Source of the DNA: Candidatus Staskawiczbacteria bacterium
GTDB lineage: Bacteria > Patescibacteriota > Minisyncoccia > Minisyncoccales > Staskawiczbacteraceae
Length of the DNA stretch: 40,857 bases
Direction: 5' to 3'
Assembly: GCA_026395295.1 (NCBI GenBank)
Contig: JAPLYZ010000005.1
Span: forward strand, 1-40,857
Numbering within the stretch: the first letter of the stretch is position 1; each line of letters begins with the position of its first letter. Made by a program: the position numbers and the translations under genes. Below the pieces are notes generated by a model, which saw only the letters and a list, made by a program, of their open reading frames with translations, searched no databases and was not told the origin of the DNA. This document shows, one piece after another, positions 23,634 through 31,613 of the stretch.

Positions 23634-24533
23634 TTATTTTCCTGTGACGCAGTTATTAAAATTACTTACTTGGACGTTATACTTTGAAATGGTTGTCTTT
23701 ATTTGTTGTGTCATCAAATCATATTGGGTAATCAGCTGGTTGTAATCATTTATCATTTGGTTATAACTCGCAGATTTTGGATTAGTATTGTTAATCTGGT
23801 TTCGCTTTTCATCAATGCTGGCTGACAATGCATCCAATTGCGCTTTGTACGAATCAATTTGATTTTTTAAATTCTTATCAGGCTCAGAGCAAACAGAAAG
23901 AGGGAGCCCAAATTCCTGCACGCCAATCCACATGGTTTCGCCCTTGTAAATTCCTTTTACCACCGCCACTCCAATTTCTGTATACCTGTTGTTCAAAATG
24001 TTTGCCCTATGACCAGGACTGTTCATCCAGTCTTGCACAACCTCTTTTTCCGAAGAAAAATTTCCCAAAATTAAATTTTCACCCTCAATAATATAATCGT
24101 ATCCGTAGTTTTGCGCCAATGTTCCTGGGCCAACTCCAGACGGAGAAACGTGCTCAAAATATTGGTTCAAAAACATATCATTGGCTTTTGCCGAAGCTGC
24201 TTGGGCAAGTTTGGCATTTTCTTTCAACGCCGGCAAACCCGTCCTGAGCCCAGTCGAAGGATTGCCGTTTTGTTTCCTCTGCAAGTTCGTCTCTGTAATA
24301 ATTTTACTTTTAAGCAAGGTAACGTTGTTGCCCAACCCGCCGACATTCAAAGGAGACGAAGTAAATATTTGTCTTCCAACCTGGGAAATTGTCTGCCCAA
24401 TGTCTGTTTTCTGAAAATCTTGAACTCGTTTATTCAAGCCACTATAAAATTTCACGACATCGTCTTTGAAATACACGCCGGCTCCAAAAGCCCCAGTCAC
24501 CAACACCAAAATTATTATTGTTTTTATTCTCAT
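23634..24533 (-). CDS. CAP/SCP-domain (YkwD-like) exported protein
   Basis: N-terminal hydrophobic segment; ANDMFLNQYFEHVSPSGVGPGTLAQNYGYDYIIEGENLILG...WMNSPGHRANILNNRYTEIGVAVVKG. Confidence 0.87.
   Translation of the reverse strand: MRIKTIIILVLVTGAFGAGVYFKDDVVKFYSGLNKRVQDFQKTDIGQTISQVGRQIFTSSPLNVGGLGNNVTLLKSKIITETNLQRKQNGNPSTGLRTGLPALKENAKLAQAASAKANDMFLNQYFEHVSPSGVGPGTLAQNYGYDYIIEGENLILGNFSSEKEVVQDWMNSPGHRANILNNRYTEIGVAVVKGIYKGETMWIGVQEFGLPLSVCSEPDKNLKNQIDSYKAQLDALSASIDEKRNQINNTNPKSASYNQMINDYNQLITQYDLMTQQIKTTISKYNVQVSNFNNCVTGK
24241..24260. repeat. Short in-frame repeat in the CAP-domain gene
   Basis: GTCCTGAGCCCAGTCGAAGG (inverse orientation CCTTCGACTGGGCTCAGGAC), encodes PSTGLRTG. Confidence 0.6.
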
Positions 24534-25657
24534 GCTAGTTTCTCTAGTTTAACACCGATTAGGCGGATTAATTTCTGGTGCGGGTTTTTTCTGCGGTCTA
24601 AATAAGGCAACAAAAGTTTTAACGCTTCAAGCTCTAATTCTTTTGCGCCGCCTGCAGGTTTTTTTAATGTTTTAGCTGTTGTTTTTGTTTCAAAATCTGA
24701 AAACCTCACCGTGATCCCGACAGTTTTAAAGGTTTTAAACCCGCTGTCTAAAAATCTTTTATAAACGCTCTTGCAAAGATTTTCCAAAACTTCGCCGACA
24801 TAAACCGAATTCAAGGTATCCTGCTGAAACGTTGTCTGCTCGCCTATGGATTTTGCTTCCCTATTTTCAACAAGGGGCGAATTGTCTATTCCTCGAGACT
24901 TATAATAAATGTCCGCTCCCCACTTTCCAAAATCCTCCTGCAACTTCTCTTTTGTTAATTTCTTCAGGTCTTTTATAATCTTGATGCCCTGTTGGTTTAA
25001 AATCTGCTCTGTTTTAGGTCCTATGCCCGGAATTTCCCTTATTGAAAGAGGTTCTAAAAACCCGCCCAAACTGCCTCGCCAGATTGTGGCGGGCCCGTCG
25101 AAATGCCTCTCAAGGCTTTTGTCGGGTTTTTCGGGCACGATATAAAGACCATCTGGTTTCTTAAATCCGGCTGAAATTTTAGCTATTAATTTATTTTGCC
25201 CAATTCCAACAGAGCAGGTAACTTTCAGCTCTTTTTTTATTTCCTCTTTTATTTTTTTGCAAATTTCTTCTGCTTTCTTATAGCTTTTAGCAAAAGACAA
25301 ATCAAAATAAAATTCGTCTATGCTGGCAGGTTCCACAACTTCGGCGCGTTTTTTTATAATTTCAAAAATCTGGTCAGATGCCTTGTTATATCTTTCAAAG
25401 TCCACCGGCAAAAATATAACCTCGGGTTTTCCTTCAGTCTTTGCTTTTTGCGACAACCGCCAAGCCACTGAAATTGGCAAAGCAGAATGTATGCCATATT
25501 CCCTTGCCTTGTAATTTGCAGTTGAAACAACTCCTCTGCCGTTTCCATTTTTTGGGTCAGACCCAACAGCAATCGGCTTATCTTTAAAAATAGGACTTGC
25601 CGCCTCCTCCAACGAGGCGAAAAACGCATCCATATCCAAATGTGCAATTATTCTCAT
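24530..25657 (-). CDS. dinB: DNA polymerase IV (Y family)
   Basis: [85 protein letters not shown]. Confidence 0.93.
   Translation of the reverse strand: MRIIAHLDMDAFFASLEEAASPIFKDKPIAVGSDPKNGNGRGVVSTANYKAREYGIHSALPISVAWRLSQKAKTEGKPEVIFLPVDFERYNKASDQIFEIIKKRAEVVEPASIDEFYFDLSFAKSYKKAEEICKKIKEEIKKELKVTCSVGIGQNKLIAKISAGFKKPDGLYIVPEKPDKSLERHFDGPATIWRGSLGGFLEPLSIREIPGIGPKTEQILNQQGIKIIKDLKKLTKEKLQEDFGKWGADIYYKSRGIDNSPLVENREAKSIGEQTTFQQDTLNSVYVGEVLENLCKSVYKRFLDSGFKTFKTVGITVRFSDFETKTTAKTLKKPAGGAKELELEALKLLLPYLDRRKNPHQKLIRLIGVKLEKLA
25061..25136. repeat. In-frame repeat insertion within dinB (family 3)
   Basis: GATTGTGGCGGGCCCGTCGAAATGCCTCTCAAGGCTTTTGTCGGGTT is closely similar to 11502-11548 in paralog C; encodes [19 protein letters not shown]. 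Confidence 0.7.
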
Positions 25658-25947
25658 ATTGTTTCAACCTCGGTCAATTCTTTTTCAAGAATTACATCTG
25701 CCTTCCCAAAAATAAATTTTCCTTTAAATTCAAAATCTATAATCCCAACCTTATCCAAATTTTTGACTTCAATGCCGGCCTCTTCTCGCAATTCCCTTTT
25801 CGCCGCGTTTTCTATGGTTTCTCCGTTATCAACTTTTCCGCCAAACCCGTTCCATCTTCCCATTCCAAACCCGCGTTTTTTCATTCCAAGCAAAATTTTC
25901 GGAGGCTGATAAACTATGCAAAGTGTCATTATTTTTTTATTTTCCAT
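25654..25947 (-). CDS. NUDIX hydrolase (MutT-like)
   Basis: [30 protein letters not shown]. Confidence 0.87.
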   Translation of the reverse strand: MENKKIMTLCIVYQPPKILLGMKKRGFGMGRWNGFGGKVDNGETIENAAKRELREEAGIEVKNLDKVGIIDFEFKGKFIFGKADVILEKELTEVETI

Positions 25948-25968
25948 GCCATTTTTTAACCTTTATTT

Positions 25969-26321
25969 TGTCATTCCCGCGCAAGCGGGAATCCAGATTT
26001 AAATTAAGCCATATAAATCTTTCCAATTTGGATTTTCTTTCTCAATTAACTCTAATTTCCATTTTCTGTTCCACTTCTTAAGTTGTTTTTCTCTTCCGAT
26101 AGCACTTTTAACGTCGCTCGTCTCTTTATAATACACAAGATTATGAACATTATATTTTTTTGTAAATCCATCTACCAAATTATTTTTATGTTCAAAGATT
26201 CTTCGTTTCAGGTCGGAAGTAAAACCAACATACAAAGTTCCATTTCTTTCACTTGCCATAATATAGATATAATAGTTTTTAGAATTCATGAATCTGGATC
26301 CCCGCCTTCGCGGGGATGACA
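25969..26321. mobile_element. Candidate GIY-YIG-bearing palindromic element (family 2)
   Basis: TGTCATTCCCGCGCAAGCGGGAATCCAG (25969-25996) and inverted CTGGATCCCCGCCTTCGCGGGGATGACA (26294-26321) bracket a GIY-YIG ORF; arms match the gene-less copy at 7935-8002. Confidence 0.7.
25999..26289 (-). CDS. Small GIY-YIG nuclease domain protein (96 aa from internal Met)
   Basis: MNSKNYYIYIMASERNGTLYVGFTSDLKRRIFEHKNNLVDGFTKKYNVHNLVYYKE...REKQLKKWNRKWKLELIEKENPNWKDL. The upstream 19 residues translate the repeat arm. Confidence 0.87.
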   Translation of the reverse strand: MNSKNYYIYIMASERNGTLYVGFTSDLKRRIFEHKNNLVDGFTKKYNVHNLVYYKETSDVKSAIGREKQLKKWNRKWKLELIEKENPNWKDLYGLI

Positions 26322-26330
26322 TCTGCAATG

Positions 26331-28646
26331 TCATTTTCCATGGCAATGTTTGAATTTTTTACCTGATCCGCAAGGACAAGGCTCATTCCTGCCAATTTTT
26401 TTCTTTCCTGATTCAACTGCATGAGATTGTGGCACTGCTTTCCCGCCCGAGGCGGGTCCGCTTCGGGCGGACAAAATGTTTTCGGCAATGCTGGAGTCAA
26501 TGGTTGCCAGCAACTGGCTGAAAGCTTTGTGGCCTTCGTTTTTATATTCAACCAAAGGATCCCGGCCACTGTAAGCTCGCAAACGAACAGAATCTCTAAT
26601 GTGATCCATATAAGACAAGTGTTCCTGCCAAAGCATGTCTAAAACGCGCAAAGAAATAAATTTTTCATTTTCATTCTTAGAAATTTCAAGAAACGCTTTT
26701 CTTTTTTTATAGATGATTTCCCGGTGCTTGTTCAAAACATCGTCGTACTCCAAAACATGATGGCGCGAATCGAAATTAAACCCTTCAATTTTTTCCTGCG
26801 CCGATTCAATGGCTCCGGAAATCATCCCTGCCTGGATGGGCTCGTCTTCCGGAATTTTCAAAGCAGTCATTAAAGATTTTATTTTGTCTCCGCCAAAAAT
26901 TCTCATCAAATCATCTTCCAAAGAAACAAAAAATTGCGTAGATCCCGGATCGCCCTGCCTGCCCGACCTTCCGCGGAGCTGATTATCAATTCTTCTGGCG
27001 TCATGCCTTTCGGTGCCAATAACATGAAGTCCTCCGAATTTTTTCACTTCTTCGGTTGTTTCCGGCAATGACGGATTGCCACCAAGAATTATATCAACTC
27101 CCCTGCCTGCCATGTTGGTGGCAATTGTCACAGCTCCTTTTTTTCCTGCCTGAGCAATAATTTCCCCCTCCCTTTCGTGATTTTTTGCATTCAAAATATT
27201 ATGGGGTATTCCTCTCATTTCCAGTAATTTCCCCAAATACTCATTTCTTTCCACAGACCTTGTGCCAACCAAAATCGGCTGGCCTTTTTTGTGCAATTCT
27301 TCAATTTCTTTTATAACCGCTGTAAATTTCCCTGCCTCTGTTTTAAAAACTTTGTCAGCAAAGTCTTGCCTTGCCGCAGGTTTGTTCGGCGGTATGGCAA
27401 CAACTTCCAACTTGTAAACTTTATCAAATTCCTCTGCCGAAGTTACCGCGGTTCCTGTCATTCCGGCCAATTTTTTGTACATTCTGAAATAATTCTGGAA
27501 AGTAATTGTCGCCATTGTAATTGACTCGGGTTGCACAACAACCCCCTCTTTTGCTTCCACTGCCTGATGCAAACCGGCCGACCATCTGCGTCCCGGTAAA
27601 ATTCTTCCGGTGAATTCATCAATAATCAAAATTTCCCCATTTTTTACAGTGTAATCTCTGTCTTTCAAAAACAACGCTTTGGCTTTCAAAGCCGACTCCA
27701 ACTGATGGGTTGCTATAATGTCGTTATCTAACCAAGGGTCAAATCCCAAGTTTTTTACAACTCGGTTCTGCCCCTGGTCGGTAAAAGCAACTGTTTTCAT
27801 TTTTTCATCCAGCTCGTAATCAATTTTTTTCTCCAACGGTAAAATAACTCTTGCAAAAGTATAATATTTTTCAGTGGCTTCTTCGGCTTGTCCGGAAATT
27901 ATCAGGGGCACGCGCGCCTCATCAATTAAAATTGAATCTACCTCGTCAACAATGGCAAAATTATGGCCTCGTTGGACTTCCTGATTTTTTTCGTAAACCA
28001 TGTTGTCTCGCAAATAATCAAACCCAAATTCATTGTTGGTTCCATAAGTAATGTCGGCTAAATAGGCATCTCTTTTTGAGCAAGGTTTCAAAAATTCTTG
28101 GACCACCTTAAACCCTCCCACCACATCACGTTCTTTATCATTTTTGTAATTTTCGTCATATATATAGCCTGACTCATTGGTGATGCACCCAACCGACATT
28201 CCAAGCGCATTATAAATTTGCCCCATCCAAACCATATCTCTTTTTGCCAAGTAATCGTTAACTGTAATAATGTGCGCGCCTTTTCCTTCCAAAGCATTCA
28301 AATACGCAGGCAGAGTAGCTGACAAAGTTTTTCCTTCTCCGGTTCTCATTTCGGCAATTTTTCCCTGATGTAAAACAATTCCTCCAATCATCTGCACGTC
28401 AAAATGCCTTTGATTCAGGGTTCTTTTTCCGGCTTCGCGTACGCATGCAAAAGCTTCGGGCAACAAATCGTCCAAAGCTTCCCCTTTCTGCAACCTCTCT
28501 CTAAATTCTTTCGTCTTTCCTTTTAACTGCTCAGCTGAAAATTTTTCAAACTCTAACTCAAAAGAATTTATTTTATCAATTATTGGCTGAAGACTTTTTA
28601 TAAACTTTTCGTTAGGGTCTCCAAAAATTTTAGTTAAAATGCTCAT
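26331..28646 (-). CDS. secA: Preprotein translocase subunit SecA
   Basis: MRTGEGKTLSATLPAYLNAL, VDEVDSILIDEARVPLIISG, ATNMAGRGVDIILGG, C-terminal NEPCPCGSGKKFKHCHGK. Confidence 0.96.
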   Translation of the reverse strand: MSILTKIFGDPNEKFIKSLQPIIDKINSFELEFEKFSAEQLKGKTKEFRERLQKGEALDDLLPEAFACVREAGKRTLNQRHFDVQMIGGIVLHQGKIAEMRTGEGKTLSATLPAYLNALEGKGAHIITVNDYLAKRDMVWMGQIYNALGMSVGCITNESGYIYDENYKNDKERDVVGGFKVVQEFLKPCSKRDAYLADITYGTNNEFGFDYLRDNMVYEKNQEVQRGHNFAIVDEVDSILIDEARVPLIISGQAEEATEKYYTFARVILPLEKKIDYELDEKMKTVAFTDQGQNRVVKNLGFDPWLDNDIIATHQLESALKAKALFLKDRDYTVKNGEILIIDEFTGRILPGRRWSAGLHQAVEAKEGVVVQPESITMATITFQNYFRMYKKLAGMTGTAVTSAEEFDKVYKLEVVAIPPNKPAARQDFADKVFKTEAGKFTAVIKEIEELHKKGQPILVGTRSVERNEYLGKLLEMRGIPHNILNAKNHEREGEIIAQAGKKGAVTIATNMAGRGVDIILGGNPSLPETTEEVKKFGGLHVIGTERHDARRIDNQLRGRSGRQGDPGSTQFFVSLEDDLMRIFGGDKIKSLMTALKIPEDEPIQAGMISGAIESAQEKIEGFNFDSRHHVLEYDDVLNKHREIIYKKRKAFLEISKNENEKFISLRVLDMLWQEHLSYMDHIRDSVRLRAYSGRDPLVEYKNEGHKAFSQLLATIDSSIAENILSARSGPASGGKAVPQSHAVESGKKKIGRNEPCPCGSGKKFKHCHGK
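26442..26472. repeat. Tandem palindromic repeat inside the secA C-terminal linker
   Basis: CCCGCCCGAGGCGGGTCCGCTTCGGGCGGAC; encodes part of SGPASGGKA. Confidence 0.6.
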
Positions 28647-28672
28647 ATAATTGTATTATATCAGCTTATACG

Positions 28673-28697
28673 AAAAACCGCATTTATTCAATGCGGT
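28673..28697 (-). terminator. Rho-independent terminator downstream of the AbiEii-like gene
   Basis: Minus strand ACCGCATT GAATA AATGCGGT followed by TTTTT. Confidence 0.7.
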
Positions 28698-28741
28698 GTA
28701 AACAATTGCTATGTCCGACGTAACAATTCCAGCTTTTACCT

Positions 28742-29407
28742 CTATATAATCTTGCCGGAAAGTTTTTTTGCCTCATTTATAAAAAAGTCCTGCCAAATAT
28801 CATCTTTAATATCCACCAGCATTTTAGGGAAATCTTTTAGTTCTTTGGCTTTCATATATTGAGCGCCTAACTGAATCGGGTCAATGTAATTACCAAATTT
28901 TATTTGAGCTTTTTTAACTAAATCATCAAGCGACAGGCTTTTATCCTTTTTTAAAATAAAATATAAATCAATGAAATCGCGAGACCTAGGACGTTGGTAG
29001 ATGGTAAAAACTTTATTCACTGCTATATCCAATAAGCTATCTATATATAAATCGCCGATCTTGGCTTTTTTTTCAATTCTAATGAAAGGAAAATAGGTAA
29101 ATTCTGTTTTAATTTTATCACCATCTGTTAAATCAAGAAAAAATAAATTTCGGTTAAAACTTTGCTGAAATTCCACCTTTTTTATTTTGGTGGCTTTAGC
29201 AATTTTGCTGAAAAAAACAGAAATGCCTTGAGGTTCAAACTCGTTTTCAGAAAAAAAATCTAAATCTTCCGAAAGGCGATGATGCAGATAAAACTCAGCC
29301 AGAGCTGTTCCGCCGGTTAAATAAAAATTATCACAAATAAGCCTATCTTGGCTTATAATCGTTAAAAAAATTTTTTGATTCTTGGATAAAATAGATTTTT
29401 CCGTCAT
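28742..29407 (-). CDS. AbiEii/AbiGii-like nucleotidyltransferase
   Basis: FYLTGGTALAEFYLHHRLSEDLDFFSE...IAVNKVFTIYQRPRSRDFIDLYFILK. Confidence 0.8.
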   Translation of the reverse strand: MTEKSILSKNQKIFLTIISQDRLICDNFYLTGGTALAEFYLHHRLSEDLDFFSENEFEPQGISVFFSKIAKATKIKKVEFQQSFNRNLFFLDLTDGDKIKTEFTYFPFIRIEKKAKIGDLYIDSLLDIAVNKVFTIYQRPRSRDFIDLYFILKKDKSLSLDDLVKKAQIKFGNYIDPIQLGAQYMKAKELKDFPKMLVDIKDDIWQDFFINEAKKLSGKII

Positions 29408-29592
29408 ATAAATAACGATAAAAATTTCCTCTTGGCCGGATCAATGTTTATTACGCTCCAATATTTTTTGAGCTCGTTGAGATTGAGTTTTTCTTTTCCT
29501 AAACCAAAATTTATCAGCTGTTCTAATTTCCAAACAGCAAATTTGTCTTTATTTTTCTTCAACTCCTTAATGTTTGTGGACCAATTTTTCAT
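29404..29592 (-). CDS. Small protein (62 aa) coupled to the AbiEii-like gene
   Basis: Stop/start ATGA overlap (29404-29407) with the nucleotidyltransferase; MKNWSTNIKELKKNKDKFAVWKLEQLINFGLGKEKLNLNELKKYW. Confidence 0.6.
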   Translation of the reverse strand: MKNWSTNIKELKKNKDKFAVWKLEQLINFGLGKEKLNLNELKKYWSVINIDPAKRKFLSLFI

Positions 29593-29648
29593 AATTATAT
29601 TATAATTCTACCATATTTTTGAGGCAAAAACAATGCGAATACCGTCCG

Positions 29649-30194
29649 TTATGGGACGAAAATGGCTGCGGCAACAACTGTTGTCCAAAATCCGTTTTTA
29701 TTCCCCTCGGCTGACTGAGTTATGTTTGCTGTGTTAACTATTTTCCCGGAAAGTTTATAAACTTTTTCCCGTTCATCCCAGGCTGTGTTTGAATCAAACT
29801 CAACGCCCAAGGTTGTTGCCAGCATGGTTGCAGCCAAGTCTTCGGCGTAATCCGCTGCTTTTTCATCTGTTTCGCCAAACGGATGGTGCTCAGACAAATA
29901 TCCGTAATGCTGTTCTTTTTCGGCAGGAGTTGCGCACCCAATTGACGCGGCAATCAGTCTGTTTGGTTCGTTGGTGCAATTGCGGGCTAAAACGCAAAAA
30001 ACAACTTCTCCAGGTTTTAATATCTCCAAACCTTTTGCTTTTGTAATTTTTTGGCAACCCGGGGGCATAATGCTGGACACAGGAACCAAGTTGAATTTCT
30101 CAATTCCTGCGTCACGAAACGCCATCTCTAAAGACATAAGCTGCTCCTTAGCAACTCCAACGCCTTTTGTAAAAAACATTTTTGTAGGAACCAT
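29649..30194 (-). CDS. Pyruvoyl-dependent arginine decarboxylase
   Basis: [42 protein letters not shown] (self-cleavage region VSSI)...[11 protein letters not shown]...EHHPFGET. Confidence 0.85.
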   Translation of the reverse strand: MVPTKMFFTKGVGVAKEQLMSLEMAFRDAGIEKFNLVPVSSIMPPGCQKITKAKGLEILKPGEVVFCVLARNCTNEPNRLIAASIGCATPAEKEQHYGYLSEHHPFGETDEKAADYAEDLAATMLATTLGVEFDSNTAWDEREKVYKLSGKIVNTANITQSAEGNKNGFWTTVVAAAIFVP

Positions 30195-30198
30195 AAGG

Positions 30199-30275
30199 AA
30201 CTACGAAATTACTAATCGGTACTAATATACTAATTTCTTATTCGTATATTAGTAATTATTCGTAATTTAGTAGTT
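30199..30275. repeat. AT-rich 77-nt palindrome between hpf/raiA and the arginine decarboxylase gene
   Basis: Left arm AACTACGAAATTACTAATCGGTACTAATATACTAAT, right arm reverse complement AACTACTAAATTACGAATAATTACTAATATACGAAT (30 of 36 identical). Confidence 0.8.
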
Positions 30276-30635
30276 ATTATACTTTCTTTGTTCTCGACGA
30301 TTTTTATCTATATTTTTGAATTTGTATTTTTTAATCTCCGCCTCTATCTCCTTTCTGGCTTCAACTATGGCTTTGTATAAATCATCGCTATTTGCTTTTG
30401 CCAGCAAACTGCGGCCGGGAAGTTTTATCTCCACCTGGCAAGAAAAAATTTGGCCCTTGTTATGATGCTTGGTTTCCTTTTCCACTTCAACAAATACCTC
30501 TGCCAAAGTTTTGCCCACTTCATCTTCGCGTTTCAAAACATTAATAAACTTTTTAATCATACCTATCTTTTTGTAAATAAAATCTTCCAGGGCAGATGTC
30601 AGTTCCAAATTTTTTGTCTTAATTATTATTTTCAT
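30267..30635 (-). CDS. Ribosome hibernation promoting factor / RaiA
   Basis: MKIIIKTKNLELTSALEDFIYKKIGMIKKFI...VFVEVEKETKHHNKGQIFSCQVEIKLPGRSLLAKANSDDLYKAIVEARKEIEAEIKKYK. Confidence 0.87.
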   Translation of the reverse strand: MKIIIKTKNLELTSALEDFIYKKIGMIKKFINVLKREDEVGKTLAEVFVEVEKETKHHNKGQIFSCQVEIKLPGRSLLAKANSDDLYKAIVEARKEIEAEIKKYKFKNIDKNRREQRKYNNY

Positions 30636-30641
30636 ATTTTT

Positions 30642-31613
30642 TTATTTAAAGCCGACAAATTGAACTTCCGGCTCGAGTTTAATATTAAACTTTTTTTCGA
30701 CTTCTTTTTTAGCTAATTTTATTAATGATAAAACATCTTTAGCTTTGGCGCCACCCAAATTAATTATAAAGTTGGCATGTTTTTCTGAAACCTGGGCATT
30801 ACCAATTCTTTTGCCAGCCAACCCGCATTGTTGAATCAAATAACCTGCGGGTATTACTTCTATTTTTTCCGGGTTTACCCCGTTAGAAATCCGAACAGCA
30901 AGCGCATCGGCAATTGTCTTGGGCAATCCATTTCTAACGGGGTTCACAAATACAGAACCTGCCGAAGGAAATTCTACTGGGTGCCTGGTTTTTCTATATT
31001 CTAAAAATTCTTTAATTTTACTTTTCACCTGCTCTTCACCCAATTTCTCAAACTTCAAAACAGCTGAAACAATAACCAAACTTTTATTTTTTTTAAAAAT
31101 ACTATTCTTCAAAGAAAACTGGCACTGTTCTTTTGCAAAATTTTTCATTTTTAATGTCTTGCAATTTATTGCCTCAACGGTTTCTAATATATCAGAAATT
31201 TTAACGCCGAATGCCTGGGCGTTGCCATAAATTGCGCCGCCAACAGTTCCGGGAACGCCAGCTGACCACTCCAGCCCCGAAAATCCCTTCTCTGCTGATA
31301 AATACGCTAACTTTGTTAAATTTGATCCGGCTCCAACAATTACCTTTTCTCCCTGAAAATCAACGCCAAAAATATCTATCTTAATTACCAACCCCGCAAA
31401 CCCATCATCGGAAATTAAAAGATTACTGCCTCCGCCTAAAATAAAAACCGGCATTTTAAAATCTTTAGCTATTTTCAATGCGGCCATCAGGTCTTCTTTC
31501 TTTTTAGCAACAAAAAAATACTTAGCATGTCCGCCAATTTTGTAGGTAGTATAATCAGCCAGCAAAACATTTTCCCGAACTCCGGGTAATTTTTGTAAAA
31601 TTTCGTTTTTCAT
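30642..31613 (-). CDS. murB: UDP-N-acetylenolpyruvoylglucosamine reductase
   Basis: FILGGGSNLLISDDGFAGLVIKI, GLEWSAGVPGTVGGAIYGNAQAFG, FPSAGSVFVNP, GYLIQQCGLAGKRIGNAQVSEKHANFIINLGGA. Confidence 0.93.
   Translation of the reverse strand: MKNEILQKLPGVRENVLLADYTTYKIGGHAKYFFVAKKKEDLMAALKIAKDFKMPVFILGGGSNLLISDDGFAGLVIKIDIFGVDFQGEKVIVGAGSNLTKLAYLSAEKGFSGLEWSAGVPGTVGGAIYGNAQAFGVKISDILETVEAINCKTLKMKNFAKEQCQFSLKNSIFKKNKSLVIVSAVLKFEKLGEEQVKSKIKEFLEYRKTRHPVEFPSAGSVFVNPVRNGLPKTIADALAVRISNGVNPEKIEVIPAGYLIQQCGLAGKRIGNAQVSEKHANFIINLGGAKAKDVLSLIKLAKKEVEKKFNIKLEPEVQFVGFK
30877..30943. repeat. In-frame gene-less palindromic element in murB (family 1)
   Basis: ACCCCGTTAGAAAT (30877-30890) and ATTTCTAACGGGGT (30930-30943), exact inverted repeats; encodes PVRNGLPKTIADALAVRISNGV. 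Confidence 0.82.

Noticed and set aside
26290-26346. N-terminal MPWKMTLQMSSPRRRGSRF of the GIY-YIG ORF
   Set aside because: This is translation of the palindromic arm and the secA end; the internal MNSKNYYIYIM matches GIY-YIG starts.
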